Part shown: in pieces, positions 8,697-17,136 of the stretch
Layout: every line of letters starts with the position of its first letter
Numbering within the stretch: position 1 is the first letter of the stretch
NCBI GenBank assembly: GCA_944384505.1
Contig: CALWTQ010000029.1
Span: 1 to 42,415 of the forward strand
Origin: an uncultured Mediterraneibacter sp.
Lineage (GTDB): Bacteria; Bacillota; Clostridia; Lachnospirales; Lachnospiraceae
DNA length: 42,415 nt
Direction of reading: 5' to 3'
The notes under the pieces: model-generated
The model's input: the letters and a program-made list of their open reading frames with translations, nothing else
The model's database searches: none
What the model was told of the DNA's origin: nothing
Made by a program: the position numbers and the translations under genes

Positions 8697-9520
8697 GTAT
8701 GAAAAAGAAAAAAAGGCTTGTGCTTACCGGACGGATGATATTTGTGATCATATGGTGCGTGTTCACTCTGATCCCTATTTACACAGCATTTGTGGCTTCT
8801 CTTACAAAATATGAGAATCTTGGAAAAACTTTTCTCTGGCCTGTAGATATGTACTATCAGAATTATATTGATATCTGGTCGAGAGTGAACCTGACGGGAT
8901 ATTTTAAGGCAACGGTCATTTATGCTGTCGGAACATCACTGATAAATGTACTGCTTGCGACATTTGCCGCATATGCTCTTTCGCGGTATGCGTTTAAAGG
9001 GAAGACGTTCTATTCTTTTATCATATTCATTACACAGGTAATTCCGCAGGTTGTTATCGCGATTCCGATTTTCATGACGCTGAACAGGATCGGGCTTTAT
9101 GATACATATATCGGAGTGATTATCGCCGTACTGGCTACATCAATGGCGTTTCCGATTTTGCTGCTGAGAAGCTTCTTTGACGGGATTCCGGTTGCGCTGG
9201 AAGAAGCGGCGGCAATTGACGGATGCTCCAGGGTGGGGATCTTATTCAGGATTATTGTGCCGCTTTCCACTCCCGGGATTGCGACGACATTTGCCCTTTC
9301 ATTTTTCACGGGATGGGGACAGTATCTCTATCCCTTAATTCTCACCAGGGATCCGTCGAAGACCCCTCTTACAGTAGGTATTTCGCGTATGATAGATAAT
9401 CAGACGCCGTGGGAAATGGTGATGACGGGAACACTGCTCGCAATCATTCCGGCTATCGTTATTTACCTCTGTGCACAGAAATACCTGGTGCAGGGATTGA
9501 CAGCCGGCTCGGTAAAATAA
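8693..9520 (+). CDS. Sugar ABC transporter permease (MalG-type)
   Basis: This 275-residue partner permease belongs to the MalG/UgpE group, with about six membrane helices. Its EAA loop reads EEAAAIDGCSRVGILFRIIVPL, followed by PGIATTFALSFFTGW. Translation is coupled to the preceding permease: the GTG at 8693 overlaps its stop. The ATG at 8699 is an equally good start, since AGAGG lies 4 and 10 bases upstream of the two. The importer lacks its own ATPase gene. Confidence 0.93.
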   Translation: MSMKKKKRLVLTGRMIFVIIWCVFTLIPIYTAFVASLTKYENLGKTFLWPVDMYYQNYIDIWSRVNLTGYFKATVIYAVGTSLINVLLATFAAYALSRYAFKGKTFYSFIIFITQVIPQVVIAIPIFMTLNRIGLYDTYIGVIIAVLATSMAFPILLLRSFFDGIPVALEEAAAIDGCSRVGILFRIIVPLSTPGIATTFALSFFTGWGQYLYPLILTRDPSKTPLTVGISRMIDNQTPWEMVMTGTLLAIIPAIVIYLCAQKYLVQGLTAGSVK

Positions 9521-9542
9521 TAAAGAAAAAGAGGTGATATAC

Positions 9543-10589
9543 ATGGCAGATGAATTAAAGGTCGGTACAGGCAGATTTATTGTAGGTGAGAACGTAATCG
9601 GACAGCTCAGAGAGGAGATGCGTTATTTTGGCGCAAAAGCGCTGATTATCGGAGGTCCTTCTTCAATTGACAGAGTAAATGCCCTGACAGATCTGGAGTC
9701 ATTAGGGCCTGTGTTCAGACATACAGGAGCATGCTCAAAAAACTGGGCAAGAAAGTATGCGGATATATTCAAAGAAGAGCATTGTGACCTTGTGATCGGC
9801 GTCGGCGGAGGGAAATGCATTGATCTGGCCAAGTGTACCGCTGCATTTGCGGACTGTCCGATTATAACTGTGCCTACATCAGTCGCGACATGTGTTGCAA
9901 GTTCGGCAGTTTGCATTATGTATACGGATGAAGGAAGGGCGGACGGTTCGGTCCCGATGCACCGTGAAGTAGACGTTGTGCTCGCTGATACAGAAATTAT
10001 CCGCCATGCTCCAAAAAGGCTGTGGGCAGCCGGGATGGTTGACTCTCTGGCAAAGCTTCCGGAAGTGATACATAATCTGGATATACACGATTATAGAGAC
10101 TGTGGACTGGATAAATACATCTGTTATGAAAATTCAAAAATAATATGGGATTTTATCATGGGAGAAGGATTAGAGATGGCAGATCATCTTGAAAGCTCAT
10201 CCAGAGTAAGGGATATGATTGTAACGAATCTTATTCACACATCGATTGTGAGCGGGTTTTCTTCCGGAAGCGGCCAGCTGGCTCTGGCACACGGACTATA
10301 TGATTTTGTCAGAAGAGAGTTCCCGGCTGAATCCAAAGATATCCTGCATGGGGAGATTGTAGGAGTGGGCCTGATTATGCAGATGCATTACAACGGAGAT
10401 GATCCGCATGAAATCGGAAAACTGACAGATTTTATGGAACACTTTGAGATGCCTGTGAACTTAAAGGATATTCATTTTGAGTGTAATGAATCCGGTTATG
10501 ACAAACTTATCTCATATTTGAAAGAAAATACGGAGGTGACAGATACAGAACGCCTGAAGAGTGCCTTAGATAAGATCAAATACAATTGA
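9543..10589 (+). CDS. Iron-containing alcohol dehydrogenase family (glycerol dehydrogenase-like)
   Basis: This 348-residue protein resembles the glycerol dehydrogenase/iron-ADH family. An N-terminal NAD-binding half carries GVGGGKCIDLAKCTA, followed by PTSVATCVASS. The C-terminal helical half carries the metal-site His in LAHGLYDF and ILHGEIVGVGL. An oxidoreductase of this type is not a standard member of nan operons, where related gut bacteria instead may carry a Gfo/Idh/MocA-type oxidoreductase. It may oxidise or reduce a sugar or polyol before the lyase acts, but the substrate is unknown. The ATG at 9543 follows AGAGGTGA; the upstream in-frame GTG at 9534 lies inside that site. Confidence 0.85.
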   Translation: MADELKVGTGRFIVGENVIGQLREEMRYFGAKALIIGGPSSIDRVNALTDLESLGPVFRHTGACSKNWARKYADIFKEEHCDLVIGVGGGKCIDLAKCTAAFADCPIITVPTSVATCVASSAVCIMYTDEGRADGSVPMHREVDVVLADTEIIRHAPKRLWAAGMVDSLAKLPEVIHNLDIHDYRDCGLDKYICYENSKIIWDFIMGEGLEMADHLESSSRVRDMIVTNLIHTSIVSGFSSGSGQLALAHGLYDFVRREFPAESKDILHGEIVGVGLIMQMHYNGDDPHEIGKLTDFMEHFEMPVNLKDIHFECNESGYDKLISYLKENTEVTDTERLKSALDKIKYN

Positions 10590-10618
10590 AATTTTGCGTA
10601 AATGAAAGGAGGACTCGA

Positions 10619-11305
10619 ATGGGAAATGAGACTTTATCCAGGATAAAAGGGAAACTGATCGTGTCCTGCCAGGCTTTGGAAGATGAACCGCTTCACAGCT
10701 CCTATATTATGCAGAGAATGGCTGTGGCTGCAATGCGCGGCGGGGCAGCCGGGATCAGAGCAAATTCGGTGTCCGATATTCTGAAAATACGGGAAGAAGT
10801 TAAGCTTCCGATTATCGGTATAATCAAGAGAAAATATACCGGATCCGATGTGATGATTACGCCGACAATGCAGGAAGTAGATGAACTGATGGCAATAAAA
10901 CCGGATATTCTGGCAATGGACGCAACAAACAGAAAACGGCCGGGAGGAAGGGAACTAAAGGATTTTTTTCAGGAGGTGAGAGACAAATATCCCAATCAGC
11001 TGTTTATGGCTGACTGCTCTACCCTGGAAGAAGGGCTGCGGGCGGACGAACTTGGATTTGACATTGTCGGAACTACGCTGAGTGGATATACTTCATATAC
11101 GAAAGATGTATCGCTTCCTAATATTGTATTGATGAAAGAGCTGGCAAAAAATGCTGAAAAACCTGTTATAGCGGAAGGAGGTATATGGACGCCCGAGCAG
11201 TTACGCCATGTGCTGGATGCAGGGGTGTGGGCGGCTGTTGTCGGGACTGCGATTACAAGACCGATGGATATTACAAAAAAATTCGTACAGGTACTTCAGA
11301 GTTAG
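10619..11305 (+). CDS. nanE: N-acetylmannosamine-6-phosphate 2-epimerase
   Basis: This 228-residue TIM-barrel protein matches NanE, which converts N-acetylmannosamine-6-phosphate to N-acetylglucosamine-6-phosphate. Recognisable segments are KGKLIVSCQALEDEPLHSS, GGAAGIRAN, GIIKRKY, ILAMDATNR, ADCSTLEEG, TTLSGYTSYT and the phosphate-binding end VIAEGGIWTPEQ with AVVVGTAIT-type residues (AAVVGTAITRP). The start at 10619 is chosen because AAAGGAGG lies six bases upstream; a longer frame from 10586 overlaps the previous stop and lacks a site. It is the strongest evidence that the operon handles ManNAc or sialic-acid-derived sugar. Confidence 0.93.
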   Translation: MGNETLSRIKGKLIVSCQALEDEPLHSSYIMQRMAVAAMRGGAAGIRANSVSDILKIREEVKLPIIGIIKRKYTGSDVMITPTMQEVDELMAIKPDILAMDATNRKRPGGRELKDFFQEVRDKYPNQLFMADCSTLEEGLRADELGFDIVGTTLSGYTSYTKDVSLPNIVLMKELAKNAEKPVIAEGGIWTPEQLRHVLDAGVWAAVVGTAITRPMDITKKFVQVLQS

Positions 11306-11362
11306 TGGAAAAATATACCAAAAAATGTTGTATTGCTTTCAGATTAGGAGTTAAAATAAAAT

Positions 11363-12262
11363 ATGAGGTTAACGGTACTGGATATCGGAGGTACTTCCAT
11401 TAAATCAGCGGTCTGGTGCGACGGTCATCTGGACGGGCTGGAAGAGTATGCTACTGAGGCCGGAAAGGGCGGACAGCACATTGTTTCAAATATATGCGGC
11501 ATCATTCAGTCAAAAGGGCAGTGTAACGGAATCGGGATCAGTACAGCCGGGCAGGTGGACACAGAGACGGGTACAATTATACACGCCAATGATAATCTGC
11601 CCGGCTATACAGGAACACAGCTTGGAAAAATTATAAGTGAACGGTTTAAAGTGCCGGCAGCCGTTGAAAATGATGTGAATGCAGCAGCTCTGGGTGAGGG
11701 CCATTTTGGCGCAGGCCGGGAGGAGACGGATTATCTGTGTCTTACATATGGTACAGGTATAGGCGGGGCGATTGTACTCGGCGGGAAATTGTACAGAGGC
11801 TTTTCCGGGTCAGCCGGTGAATTCGGGAGTATGATTATCCATGGAGAACAGGTGGAGGCCGGACGCAGAATAAGCGGCTGCTATGAAAATTATGCTTCTA
11901 CAAAAGCTTTGGTCAGAAGGATACAGGAAGTGCGGCCGGATTTGACAGACGGACGTCAGATATTTCTCAGTTTTGACCAGGCAGAAGTACGCCGGATAAT
12001 TGATGAATGGATCAATGAGATCGTGCACGGGCTTGTAACGCTGATTCATATTTTTAATCCGAAGTGTGTTATTCTTGGCGGAGGGGTTATGAAGCAGCAG
12101 TATGTTGTTGAAACGGTCAGAGGGAAGGTTTTAAGCAGGATCATGCCAAGCTTTTCCAGTGTGCGGATCTGTCCTGCAGCCCTTGAAAACAGGGCCGGAT
12201 TGTGGGGCGCGGCTTATCTGGCTGAGAAAAAAGTGAAAGAAACTGCTTCCGATATTTTATAA
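11363..12262 (+). CDS. ROK family sugar kinase, probable N-acetylmannosamine kinase
   Basis: This 299-residue ROK kinase has the ATP-binding DIGGTSIKSA start, ENDVNAAALGEG with the catalytic Asp, and YGTGIGGAIVLGG. Next to nanE, phosphorylation of N-acetylmannosamine is the natural role (NanK). The ROK zinc site, normally CxCGxxGCxE, is mostly absent: only the final GCYE remains, in RISGCYENYAS. That suggests a zinc-independent subgroup or a different sugar. It is spaced 57 bases from nanE with a weaker TAGGAG ribosome binding site. Confidence 0.88.
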   Translation: MRLTVLDIGGTSIKSAVWCDGHLDGLEEYATEAGKGGQHIVSNICGIIQSKGQCNGIGISTAGQVDTETGTIIHANDNLPGYTGTQLGKIISERFKVPAAVENDVNAAALGEGHFGAGREETDYLCLTYGTGIGGAIVLGGKLYRGFSGSAGEFGSMIIHGEQVEAGRRISGCYENYASTKALVRRIQEVRPDLTDGRQIFLSFDQAEVRRIIDEWINEIVHGLVTLIHIFNPKCVILGGGVMKQQYVVETVRGKVLSRIMPSFSSVRICPAALENRAGLWGAAYLAEKKVKETASDIL

Positions 12263-12297
12263 GCAGATTCGATTTATATGCGGGGAGGACAGGTTTT

Positions 12298-13161
12298 ATG
12301 GGTCAGGACAATTTTATAATGCGGCTTCGTTCTGCGTATCCACATTTTACGAAAGCAGAAAAAAAAGTTGCGGATTTCATACTTGAACATGCGCAGGAAG
12401 TGCTGTTTATGTCAATTACTGACCTTGCTGACGCCTGCAGTGTAGGTGAAACCACAGTATTTCGTTTTTGCAAGAGTATGAAGCTCCAGGGATATCAGGA
12501 GTTTAAGATACAGCTGTCAATGAATATACAGAGCGAAGACAAAGAAAAAGGTCAGGATGTCATGACTAAAAATGTATCTATGGAGGATACATTTTCGGAT
12601 ATGGCGGATAAACTGCTTAATTCCAATATTAACGTGCTCAAGGAAACCAGGGTTCTGCTGGATTCAGATAAAGTGGAGCTTCTTGTGCAGAGGATGAGTG
12701 AAGCAGAACGGATTTTTTTCTTTGGAGTAGGTGCCAGCCAGATTATGGCTATGATGTGCGCGAATAAATTTCTGCGTATCGCGGATAAAATTTACTGCTA
12801 TACAGATTCGCATATGCAGACTATGGTTGCATCGACGCTCAGAGAAAGTGACGTGGCAATTGTACTCTCGTATTCGGGCTCTACAAAGGACTCTATACTG
12901 ATTGCGAAGACTGCAAAGCAGGTGGGCGCTTATGTGGCAGGGATTACCAGGTTCGCGAAATCCCCGCTGACAAACCATGCGGATGTTGTTCTCCTCTGCG
13001 GGGCCAATGAAGGCCCCCTCCAGGGCGGTTCAACGACAGCAGTCATCAGTCAGATGTACATTATGGAAGTGCTTTACATAGAGTATTATAGGAAAAATTA
13101 TGACGACAGCTACAAAAATAATCAAAAGACAGCCCAGTCCATTATTGACAAAATGTATTAA
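12298..13161 (+). CDS. RpiR family transcriptional regulator
   Basis: This 287-residue protein has an N-terminal RpiR helix-turn-helix (about residues 1-80, with LADACSVGETTVFRFCKSM) and a C-terminal SIS sugar-phosphate-binding domain (about 120-250, with FFFGVGASQ and VLSYSGSTKDS). Such regulators sense phosphosugars and often control nan and related operons. It is the last gene of the catabolic operon and follows GGGGAGG. It probably binds near the operon's leader at 5345-5439, possibly the 12-bp dyad there (inference). A terminator hairpin follows directly. Confidence 0.9.
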   Translation: MGQDNFIMRLRSAYPHFTKAEKKVADFILEHAQEVLFMSITDLADACSVGETTVFRFCKSMKLQGYQEFKIQLSMNIQSEDKEKGQDVMTKNVSMEDTFSDMADKLLNSNINVLKETRVLLDSDKVELLVQRMSEAERIFFFGVGASQIMAMMCANKFLRIADKIYCYTDSHMQTMVASTLRESDVAIVLSYSGSTKDSILIAKTAKQVGAYVAGITRFAKSPLTNHADVVLLCGANEGPLQGGSTTAVISQMYIMEVLYIEYYRKNYDDSYKNNQKTAQSIIDKMY

Positions 13162-13175
13162 AGAAATCAAGAATA

Positions 13176-13216
13176 AAAAACACCCCCGGCATCAGAAGAT
13201 GAGCGGAGGTGTTTTT
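13176..13216 (+). terminator. Intrinsic terminator abutting the etfB ribosome binding site
   Basis: AAAAACACC (13176-13184) pairs with GGTGTTTTT (13208-13216). The inner stem continues with CCG/CGG and CATC/GATG around an AGAA loop, and the T-run closes the 3' side. It ends four bases before AGGAGG (13221-13226) of etfB. It can therefore end the catabolic operon and also act as an attenuator in the etf leader. A TTGACA at 13145 with a weak AAGAAT 18 bases later could start transcription inside the hairpin. Confidence 0.8.
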
Positions 13217-13230
13217 CTATAGGAGGAAAA

Positions 13231-14019
13231 ATGAGGATATTGGTTTGCATAAAACAGGTACCCGGAACTGCGAAGGTAGATGTGGACGAAAAAACAGGAG
13301 TGCTGAAACGGGATACTGCTGAGACAAAAATGAATCCATTTGATTTGTTCGCGATTGAAGAGGGACTGAAAATAAGAGAAAAATATGGCGGAAATGTTGA
13401 TGTTCTTACCATGGGACCTTCCCAGGCTGAGGCCGTACTCGTAGAAGCGGTCTGGATGGGAGCTGACAGAGGAATTCTCCTCAGTGACCGTAATTTCGCA
13501 GGGGCGGATGTTGCGGCAACCAGCTATACAATTGTACAGGGAATCCGGAAAATGGGAGATTATGACTTGATTATATGCGGGAAACAGACTACAGATGGCG
13601 ACACAGCGCAGACAGGCCCGGAAGCCGCGGAGTTCCTTCAGATAGAACATATCAGTAATGTGCTGGAGATAGAAAGGAAAGAAGGCGGCAGACTTGTTGT
13701 ACTGGAAAATCAGGATGACTGTGTAAGAAAGCTGGAAATACCTCTGCCATGTCTGATTACAGTGGAGAAGAACGCGAATACACCAAGACTTCCCTCCCTG
13801 AAAAGAGCTTTAACTGAAAAGCAGATTGAAATTATAAAGCTGGAACTGCGGGACCTGCCGGATACGGATACAAATCATTATGGGCTTACAGGCTCACCTA
13901 CGCAGGTTGAAAGAATATTTCCGCCTGAAAAAAAGGAAACAAAGCAGATGTTTGAAGGAAATGCAGGACAGATAGCGGCCAAGTTTAAGGAAATACTGAC
14001 GGAACAAAAATTTGTGTAG
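13231..14019 (+). CDS. etfB: Electron transfer flavoprotein beta subunit (LctB-like)
   Basis: This 262-residue EtfB has the standard opening MRILVCIKQVPGT, DLFAIEEGLKI, LTMGP and the nucleotide/FAD-binding segment GKQTTDGDTAQTGPE. With the next two genes it matches the order lctB-lctC-lctD of the electron-confurcating lactate dehydrogenase of Acetobacterium woodii, which couples lactate oxidation by NAD to ferredoxin oxidation. It would bind the bifurcating FAD. It sits in the shadow of a terminator hairpin, so its expression may depend on readthrough or on a promoter at the end of the RpiR gene. Confidence 0.92.
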   Translation: MRILVCIKQVPGTAKVDVDEKTGVLKRDTAETKMNPFDLFAIEEGLKIREKYGGNVDVLTMGPSQAEAVLVEAVWMGADRGILLSDRNFAGADVAATSYTIVQGIRKMGDYDLIICGKQTTDGDTAQTGPEAAEFLQIEHISNVLEIERKEGGRLVVLENQDDCVRKLEIPLPCLITVEKNANTPRLPSLKRALTEKQIEIIKLELRDLPDTDTNHYGLTGSPTQVERIFPPEKKETKQMFEGNAGQIAAKFKEILTEQKFV

Positions 14020-14031
14020 GAGGATCTGATA

Positions 14032-15225
14032 ATGGGCAGATTAGAGATACACCAAGAATTAGTTACCAGAGAAATTGCAGAGAAAATGTGTGAAATATGT
14101 CCTTTTCATGCGATCTCTTATGATGGGAATGTCCTGGAAGTGGACGCCGGATGTAAAATGTGCAGACTATGTGTGAAAAAAGGAATCCCCGGTGTGATTA
14201 CCTGGGAGGAGACTGCAGAAAAAGAGATTGACAAAAGCAGCTGGAAAGGAATAGCAGTATTTGCGGAGCAGGAAGAGGGAGTGATACATCCTGTTGCATA
14301 TGAACTCCTGGGAAAGGCAAAAGAGCTGGCGGCAGTCGTATCGCAGCCGGTATATGCAGTTGTAATAGGAAATGCGATGGAGAAGGCAGTGAAAGAGCTT
14401 ATGCATTATGGGGCAGATGCGACTTACTATTATGAAAGTGAAAACCTGGAAGAATTTTCACCGGTTCCCTATACGGATGTATTAGAAGACTTTTTAGAAG
14501 AAGTCCGTCCTGCGGTAATAATGTTCGGCGCTACAATAAAAGGAAGATCTTTGGCTCCCAGAGCTGCGGCAAGATTCCGGACGGGACTTACTGCTGACTG
14601 CACCGCGCTTTTGATGAAGGAGAATTCAGACCTCGTACAGATCCGTCCTGCCTTTGGCGGCAATATAATGGCACAGATTGTAACTCCTAATGTAAGACCA
14701 CAGTGCTGCACTGTGCGGTATAAAGTTTTTCCGAAGGCATTAAGACATAGTAAACCATGTGGAAAATTTATACTGCGCAAGATACAAGATGAAAGAATCA
14801 GAACAGGCATCCGTCTTCTGCGCAAGACGAAAAAACCAGGTCAGATTGATATTAGCGAAGCAGAAGTAATCGTTGCGGCAGGGAGAGGAATACATGATAA
14901 GAAAGGGATGAATCTGGCGGAAGATCTGGCAGAAATTCTGCATGCGCAGATGGCCTGTACACGGCCTCTCGTTGAAGCAGGGCGGTTTGACGCCAGGAGG
15001 CAGATCGGACTGAGCGGGAGAACGGTGAAGCCGAAACTTATTATAACGCTGGGAATATCAGGAGCAGTACAGTTTGCGGCGGGCATGAAAGGAGCAGATT
15101 GCATTATAGCAGTAAATAAGGATAGAAATGCCGCGATATTCGATGTGGCTCATTACGGTTTTGTCGGTGACCTTTATGAAATTGTGCCCGAATTAATATC
15201 CCTGTTAGGAGGTGGTGGCAAATGA
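14032..15225 (+). CDS. etfA: Electron transfer flavoprotein alpha subunit with N-terminal iron-sulfur segment (LctC-like)
   Basis: This 397-residue EtfA is longer than the usual 320-340 because of an N-terminal ferredoxin-like extension. Cys20 and Cys23 (CEICP) and Cys41, Cys44 and Cys47 (CKMCRLC) could hold one [4Fe-4S] cluster; the fourth Cys of the second motif is replaced by KKGIPG. The C-terminal FAD domain has [37 protein letters not shown] and [21 protein letters not shown]. It pairs with EtfB. The stop overlaps the ATGATG of the dehydrogenase gene. Confidence 0.92.
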   Translation: MGRLEIHQELVTREIAEKMCEICPFHAISYDGNVLEVDAGCKMCRLCVKKGIPGVITWEETAEKEIDKSSWKGIAVFAEQEEGVIHPVAYELLGKAKELAAVVSQPVYAVVIGNAMEKAVKELMHYGADATYYYESENLEEFSPVPYTDVLEDFLEEVRPAVIMFGATIKGRSLAPRAAARFRTGLTADCTALLMKENSDLVQIRPAFGGNIMAQIVTPNVRPQCCTVRYKVFPKALRHSKPCGKFILRKIQDERIRTGIRLLRKTKKPGQIDISEAEVIVAAGRGIHDKKGMNLAEDLAEILHAQMACTRPLVEAGRFDARRQIGLSGRTVKPKLIITLGISGAVQFAAGMKGADCIIAVNKDRNAAIFDVAHYGFVGDLYEIVPELISLLGGGGK

Positions 15226-16628
15226 TGAGAAAACATATGGATGCAGGACATATCGAATACCTCAGAAGTCTGGTAGAGCCGGAAAGAATCCAGGTCGGCA
15301 ATGAGATTAGTGAAGACTATAGTCATGATGAACTGGGAGGCGTGAAAAGCAGTCCGGAGGTACTGATACAGGCTGCTTCAGAACAGGAAATCTCACGAAT
15401 TATGAAATATGCATACGTAGAGAAAATACCGGTGGTTGTACGAGGCGCCGGAACAGGACTTGTGGGAGCGTCTGTAGCGGTATGCGGTGGAATAATGCTG
15501 GAGACTACAGCGATGAATAGGATCCTGGAGCTGGATGAAGAAAACATGACGGTGACAGTGGAGCCTGGAGTGCTTCTTATGGAACTGTCTCAGTATGTAG
15601 AAGAACGTGGATTTTTTTATCCTCCGGATCCGGGAGAAAAGTCGGCTACAATCGGGGGAAATATCAGTACAAACGCAGGAGGTATGCGTGCAGTAAAGTA
15701 TGGCGTGACAAGAGATTTCGTGAGGGGGCTCACAGTTGTTCTGCCAAATGGAGAGATAGAAACAATGGGAGGGAAAATCGTCAAAAACAGTTCAGGTTAT
15801 GATCTGAAAGACTTAATCATAGGCTCGGAGGGAACTTTGGCTGTGATTACCAAAGCTGTGTTAAAACTTCTTCCGCTTCCTGAAAAAAGCGTCAGCCTGC
15901 TTATTCCATATAATTCTGTCGGTGAGGCGGTTCATGCAGTGCCGGAGATTTTAAAATTAAAAGGGAACCCTGCTGCTATAGAGTTTATGGAAAAAGAAGT
16001 GATTTCTTTTGCGGAGGATTATCTGGGAAAAAGGTTTCCGGATACTGCAAGCCCGGCGTATCTCCTGCTGACTTACGATGGGAATTCTAAGATCCAGATC
16101 GAGGAAGAATGTCGTAAAACAGCGGGATACTGCCTTGAGCATGGAGCAAGGGATGTCCTTCTTATAGATACGGATGAAAGAAAAGAGTCCGTGTGGTCTG
16201 CCAGAGGAGCCTTTCTGGAGGCAATCAAAGCATCTACGACAGAAATGGACGAATGTGATGTGGTTGTCCCGAGAGATAAAGTAGAGGAGTTTATTTTGCA
16301 TGTACATAAACTGGCTCATGAATTCCGGATAAGAATACCTGGTTTCGGACATGCGGGAGACGGAAACCTCCATATTTACATCTGCAGGGATGAATTAGGA
16401 GAAGAAGAATGGAACACAAAATGCAGCGGCATTTTCAAAAAGATGTATAAAAAAGCAGATGAACTCGGAGGCGCTGTATCAGGTGAGCATGGCATAGGAT
16501 ACGCCAAAAAAACATATTTTAAAGAACAGGCCGGAGAGAATATGATCCGTCTTATGCGGGGGATAAAGCGGGTATTTGACCCGGATGGGATTTTGAATCC
16601 GGGAAAAGTAATCGACGATGCACAATAG
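15222..16628 (+). CDS. lctD: FAD-linked 2-hydroxyacid (lactate) dehydrogenase, GlcD/LctD-like
   Basis: This 468-residue flavoprotein belongs to the vanillyl-alcohol oxidase/GlcD family. The N-terminal PCMH FAD-binding domain contains [15 protein letters not shown] and [20 protein letters not shown]. The C-terminal catalytic cap ends in [28 protein letters not shown] and [11 protein letters not shown]. Linked to bifurcating-type EtfAB, it should oxidise lactate or another 2-hydroxyacid. No lactate permease or racemase accompanies it, although these often do in lct clusters, so the true substrate could be a hydroxyacid from the upstream sugar pathway. The start is ATG 15222 or 15225, after GGAGGTGG. 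Confidence 0.85.
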   Translation: MMRKHMDAGHIEYLRSLVEPERIQVGNEISEDYSHDELGGVKSSPEVLIQAASEQEISRIMKYAYVEKIPVVVRGAGTGLVGASVAVCGGIMLETTAMNRILELDEENMTVTVEPGVLLMELSQYVEERGFFYPPDPGEKSATIGGNISTNAGGMRAVKYGVTRDFVRGLTVVLPNGEIETMGGKIVKNSSGYDLKDLIIGSEGTLAVITKAVLKLLPLPEKSVSLLIPYNSVGEAVHAVPEILKLKGNPAAIEFMEKEVISFAEDYLGKRFPDTASPAYLLLTYDGNSKIQIEEECRKTAGYCLEHGARDVLLIDTDERKESVWSARGAFLEAIKASTTEMDECDVVVPRDKVEEFILHVHKLAHEFRIRIPGFGHAGDGNLHIYICRDELGEEEWNTKCSGIFKKMYKKADELGGAVSGEHGIGYAKKTYFKEQAGENMIRLMRGIKRVFDPDGILNPGKVIDDAQ

Positions 16629-16654
16629 GCTGCATATGTCTTTCGGGGATGTGG

Positions 16655-16681
16655 AAAAAGCAGGCTTCCCGCCTGCTTTTT
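16655..16681. terminator. Bidirectional intrinsic terminator between lctD and glnK
   Basis: AAAAAGCAGGC (16655-16665) and GCCTGCTTTTT (16671-16681) form an 11-bp perfect stem with a five-base loop. T-runs lie at the 3' end in both directions, so it can end lctD transcription and stop the convergent amtB-glnK transcript. A second stem, CAGTTCAG (16715-16722) with CTGAACTG (16747-16754), lies just after glnK without a T-run. Confidence 0.9.
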
Positions 16682-16758
16682 CTGGATGAGATATATCGAA
16701 TAGCTGCTTTGTATCAGTTCAGACCCGTCTGACTGATGACAGATAACTGAACTGTCAC

Positions 16759-17115
16759 TTAAAACTCAGACTGTATTGCATAATAACCAGTCTCTTTGGT
16801 GCGGATCCGAAGAGCGCTGCGGATCTCATAGCTGAAGATCTTTCCGTCTCCGACTTCGCCGGTGTAGGCGCTTTCCTGGATCGCGTCAATGACTTTTTTC
16901 TCCCACTCTTCCGATGAGACAACAATCTCAAACTTGATCTTGGGCTGCAGGAAGATATCCACTTCCGATCCGCGGATGATCTCTTTGTATCCGCGCTGTG
17001 TGCCGTAGCCCATGATCTGAGATACTGTAATTCCATTGACCTGGATTTTGCTGAGCGCTTCTTTTACTTCCTCGTATTTTTCTTCTCTGACGATTGCTTC
17101 TATTTTGATCAGCAT
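16759..17115 (-). CDS. glnK: PII nitrogen regulatory protein, GlnK type
   Basis: This 118-residue PII signal protein is encoded directly behind amtB, the standard pairing. It senses ATP/ADP and 2-oxoglutarate, and its T-loop plugs the ammonium channel when nitrogen is plentiful. The T-loop here reads GYKEIIRGSEVDIFLQPK: the Tyr that GlnD uridylylates in proteobacteria is replaced (Val52 by alignment), so control should come from ligand binding alone. The C-terminal RTKETG corresponds to the nucleotide-binding R-x-R-T-G-E region in altered form. It starts at ATG 17115 after an AGGAGG. Confidence 0.9.
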   Translation of the reverse strand: MLIKIEAIVREEKYEEVKEALSKIQVNGITVSQIMGYGTQRGYKEIIRGSEVDIFLQPKIKFEIVVSSEEWEKKVIDAIQESAYTGEVGDGKIFSYEIRSALRIRTKETGYYAIQSEF

Positions 17116-17136
17116 AAATTATATTCCTCCTTATAA

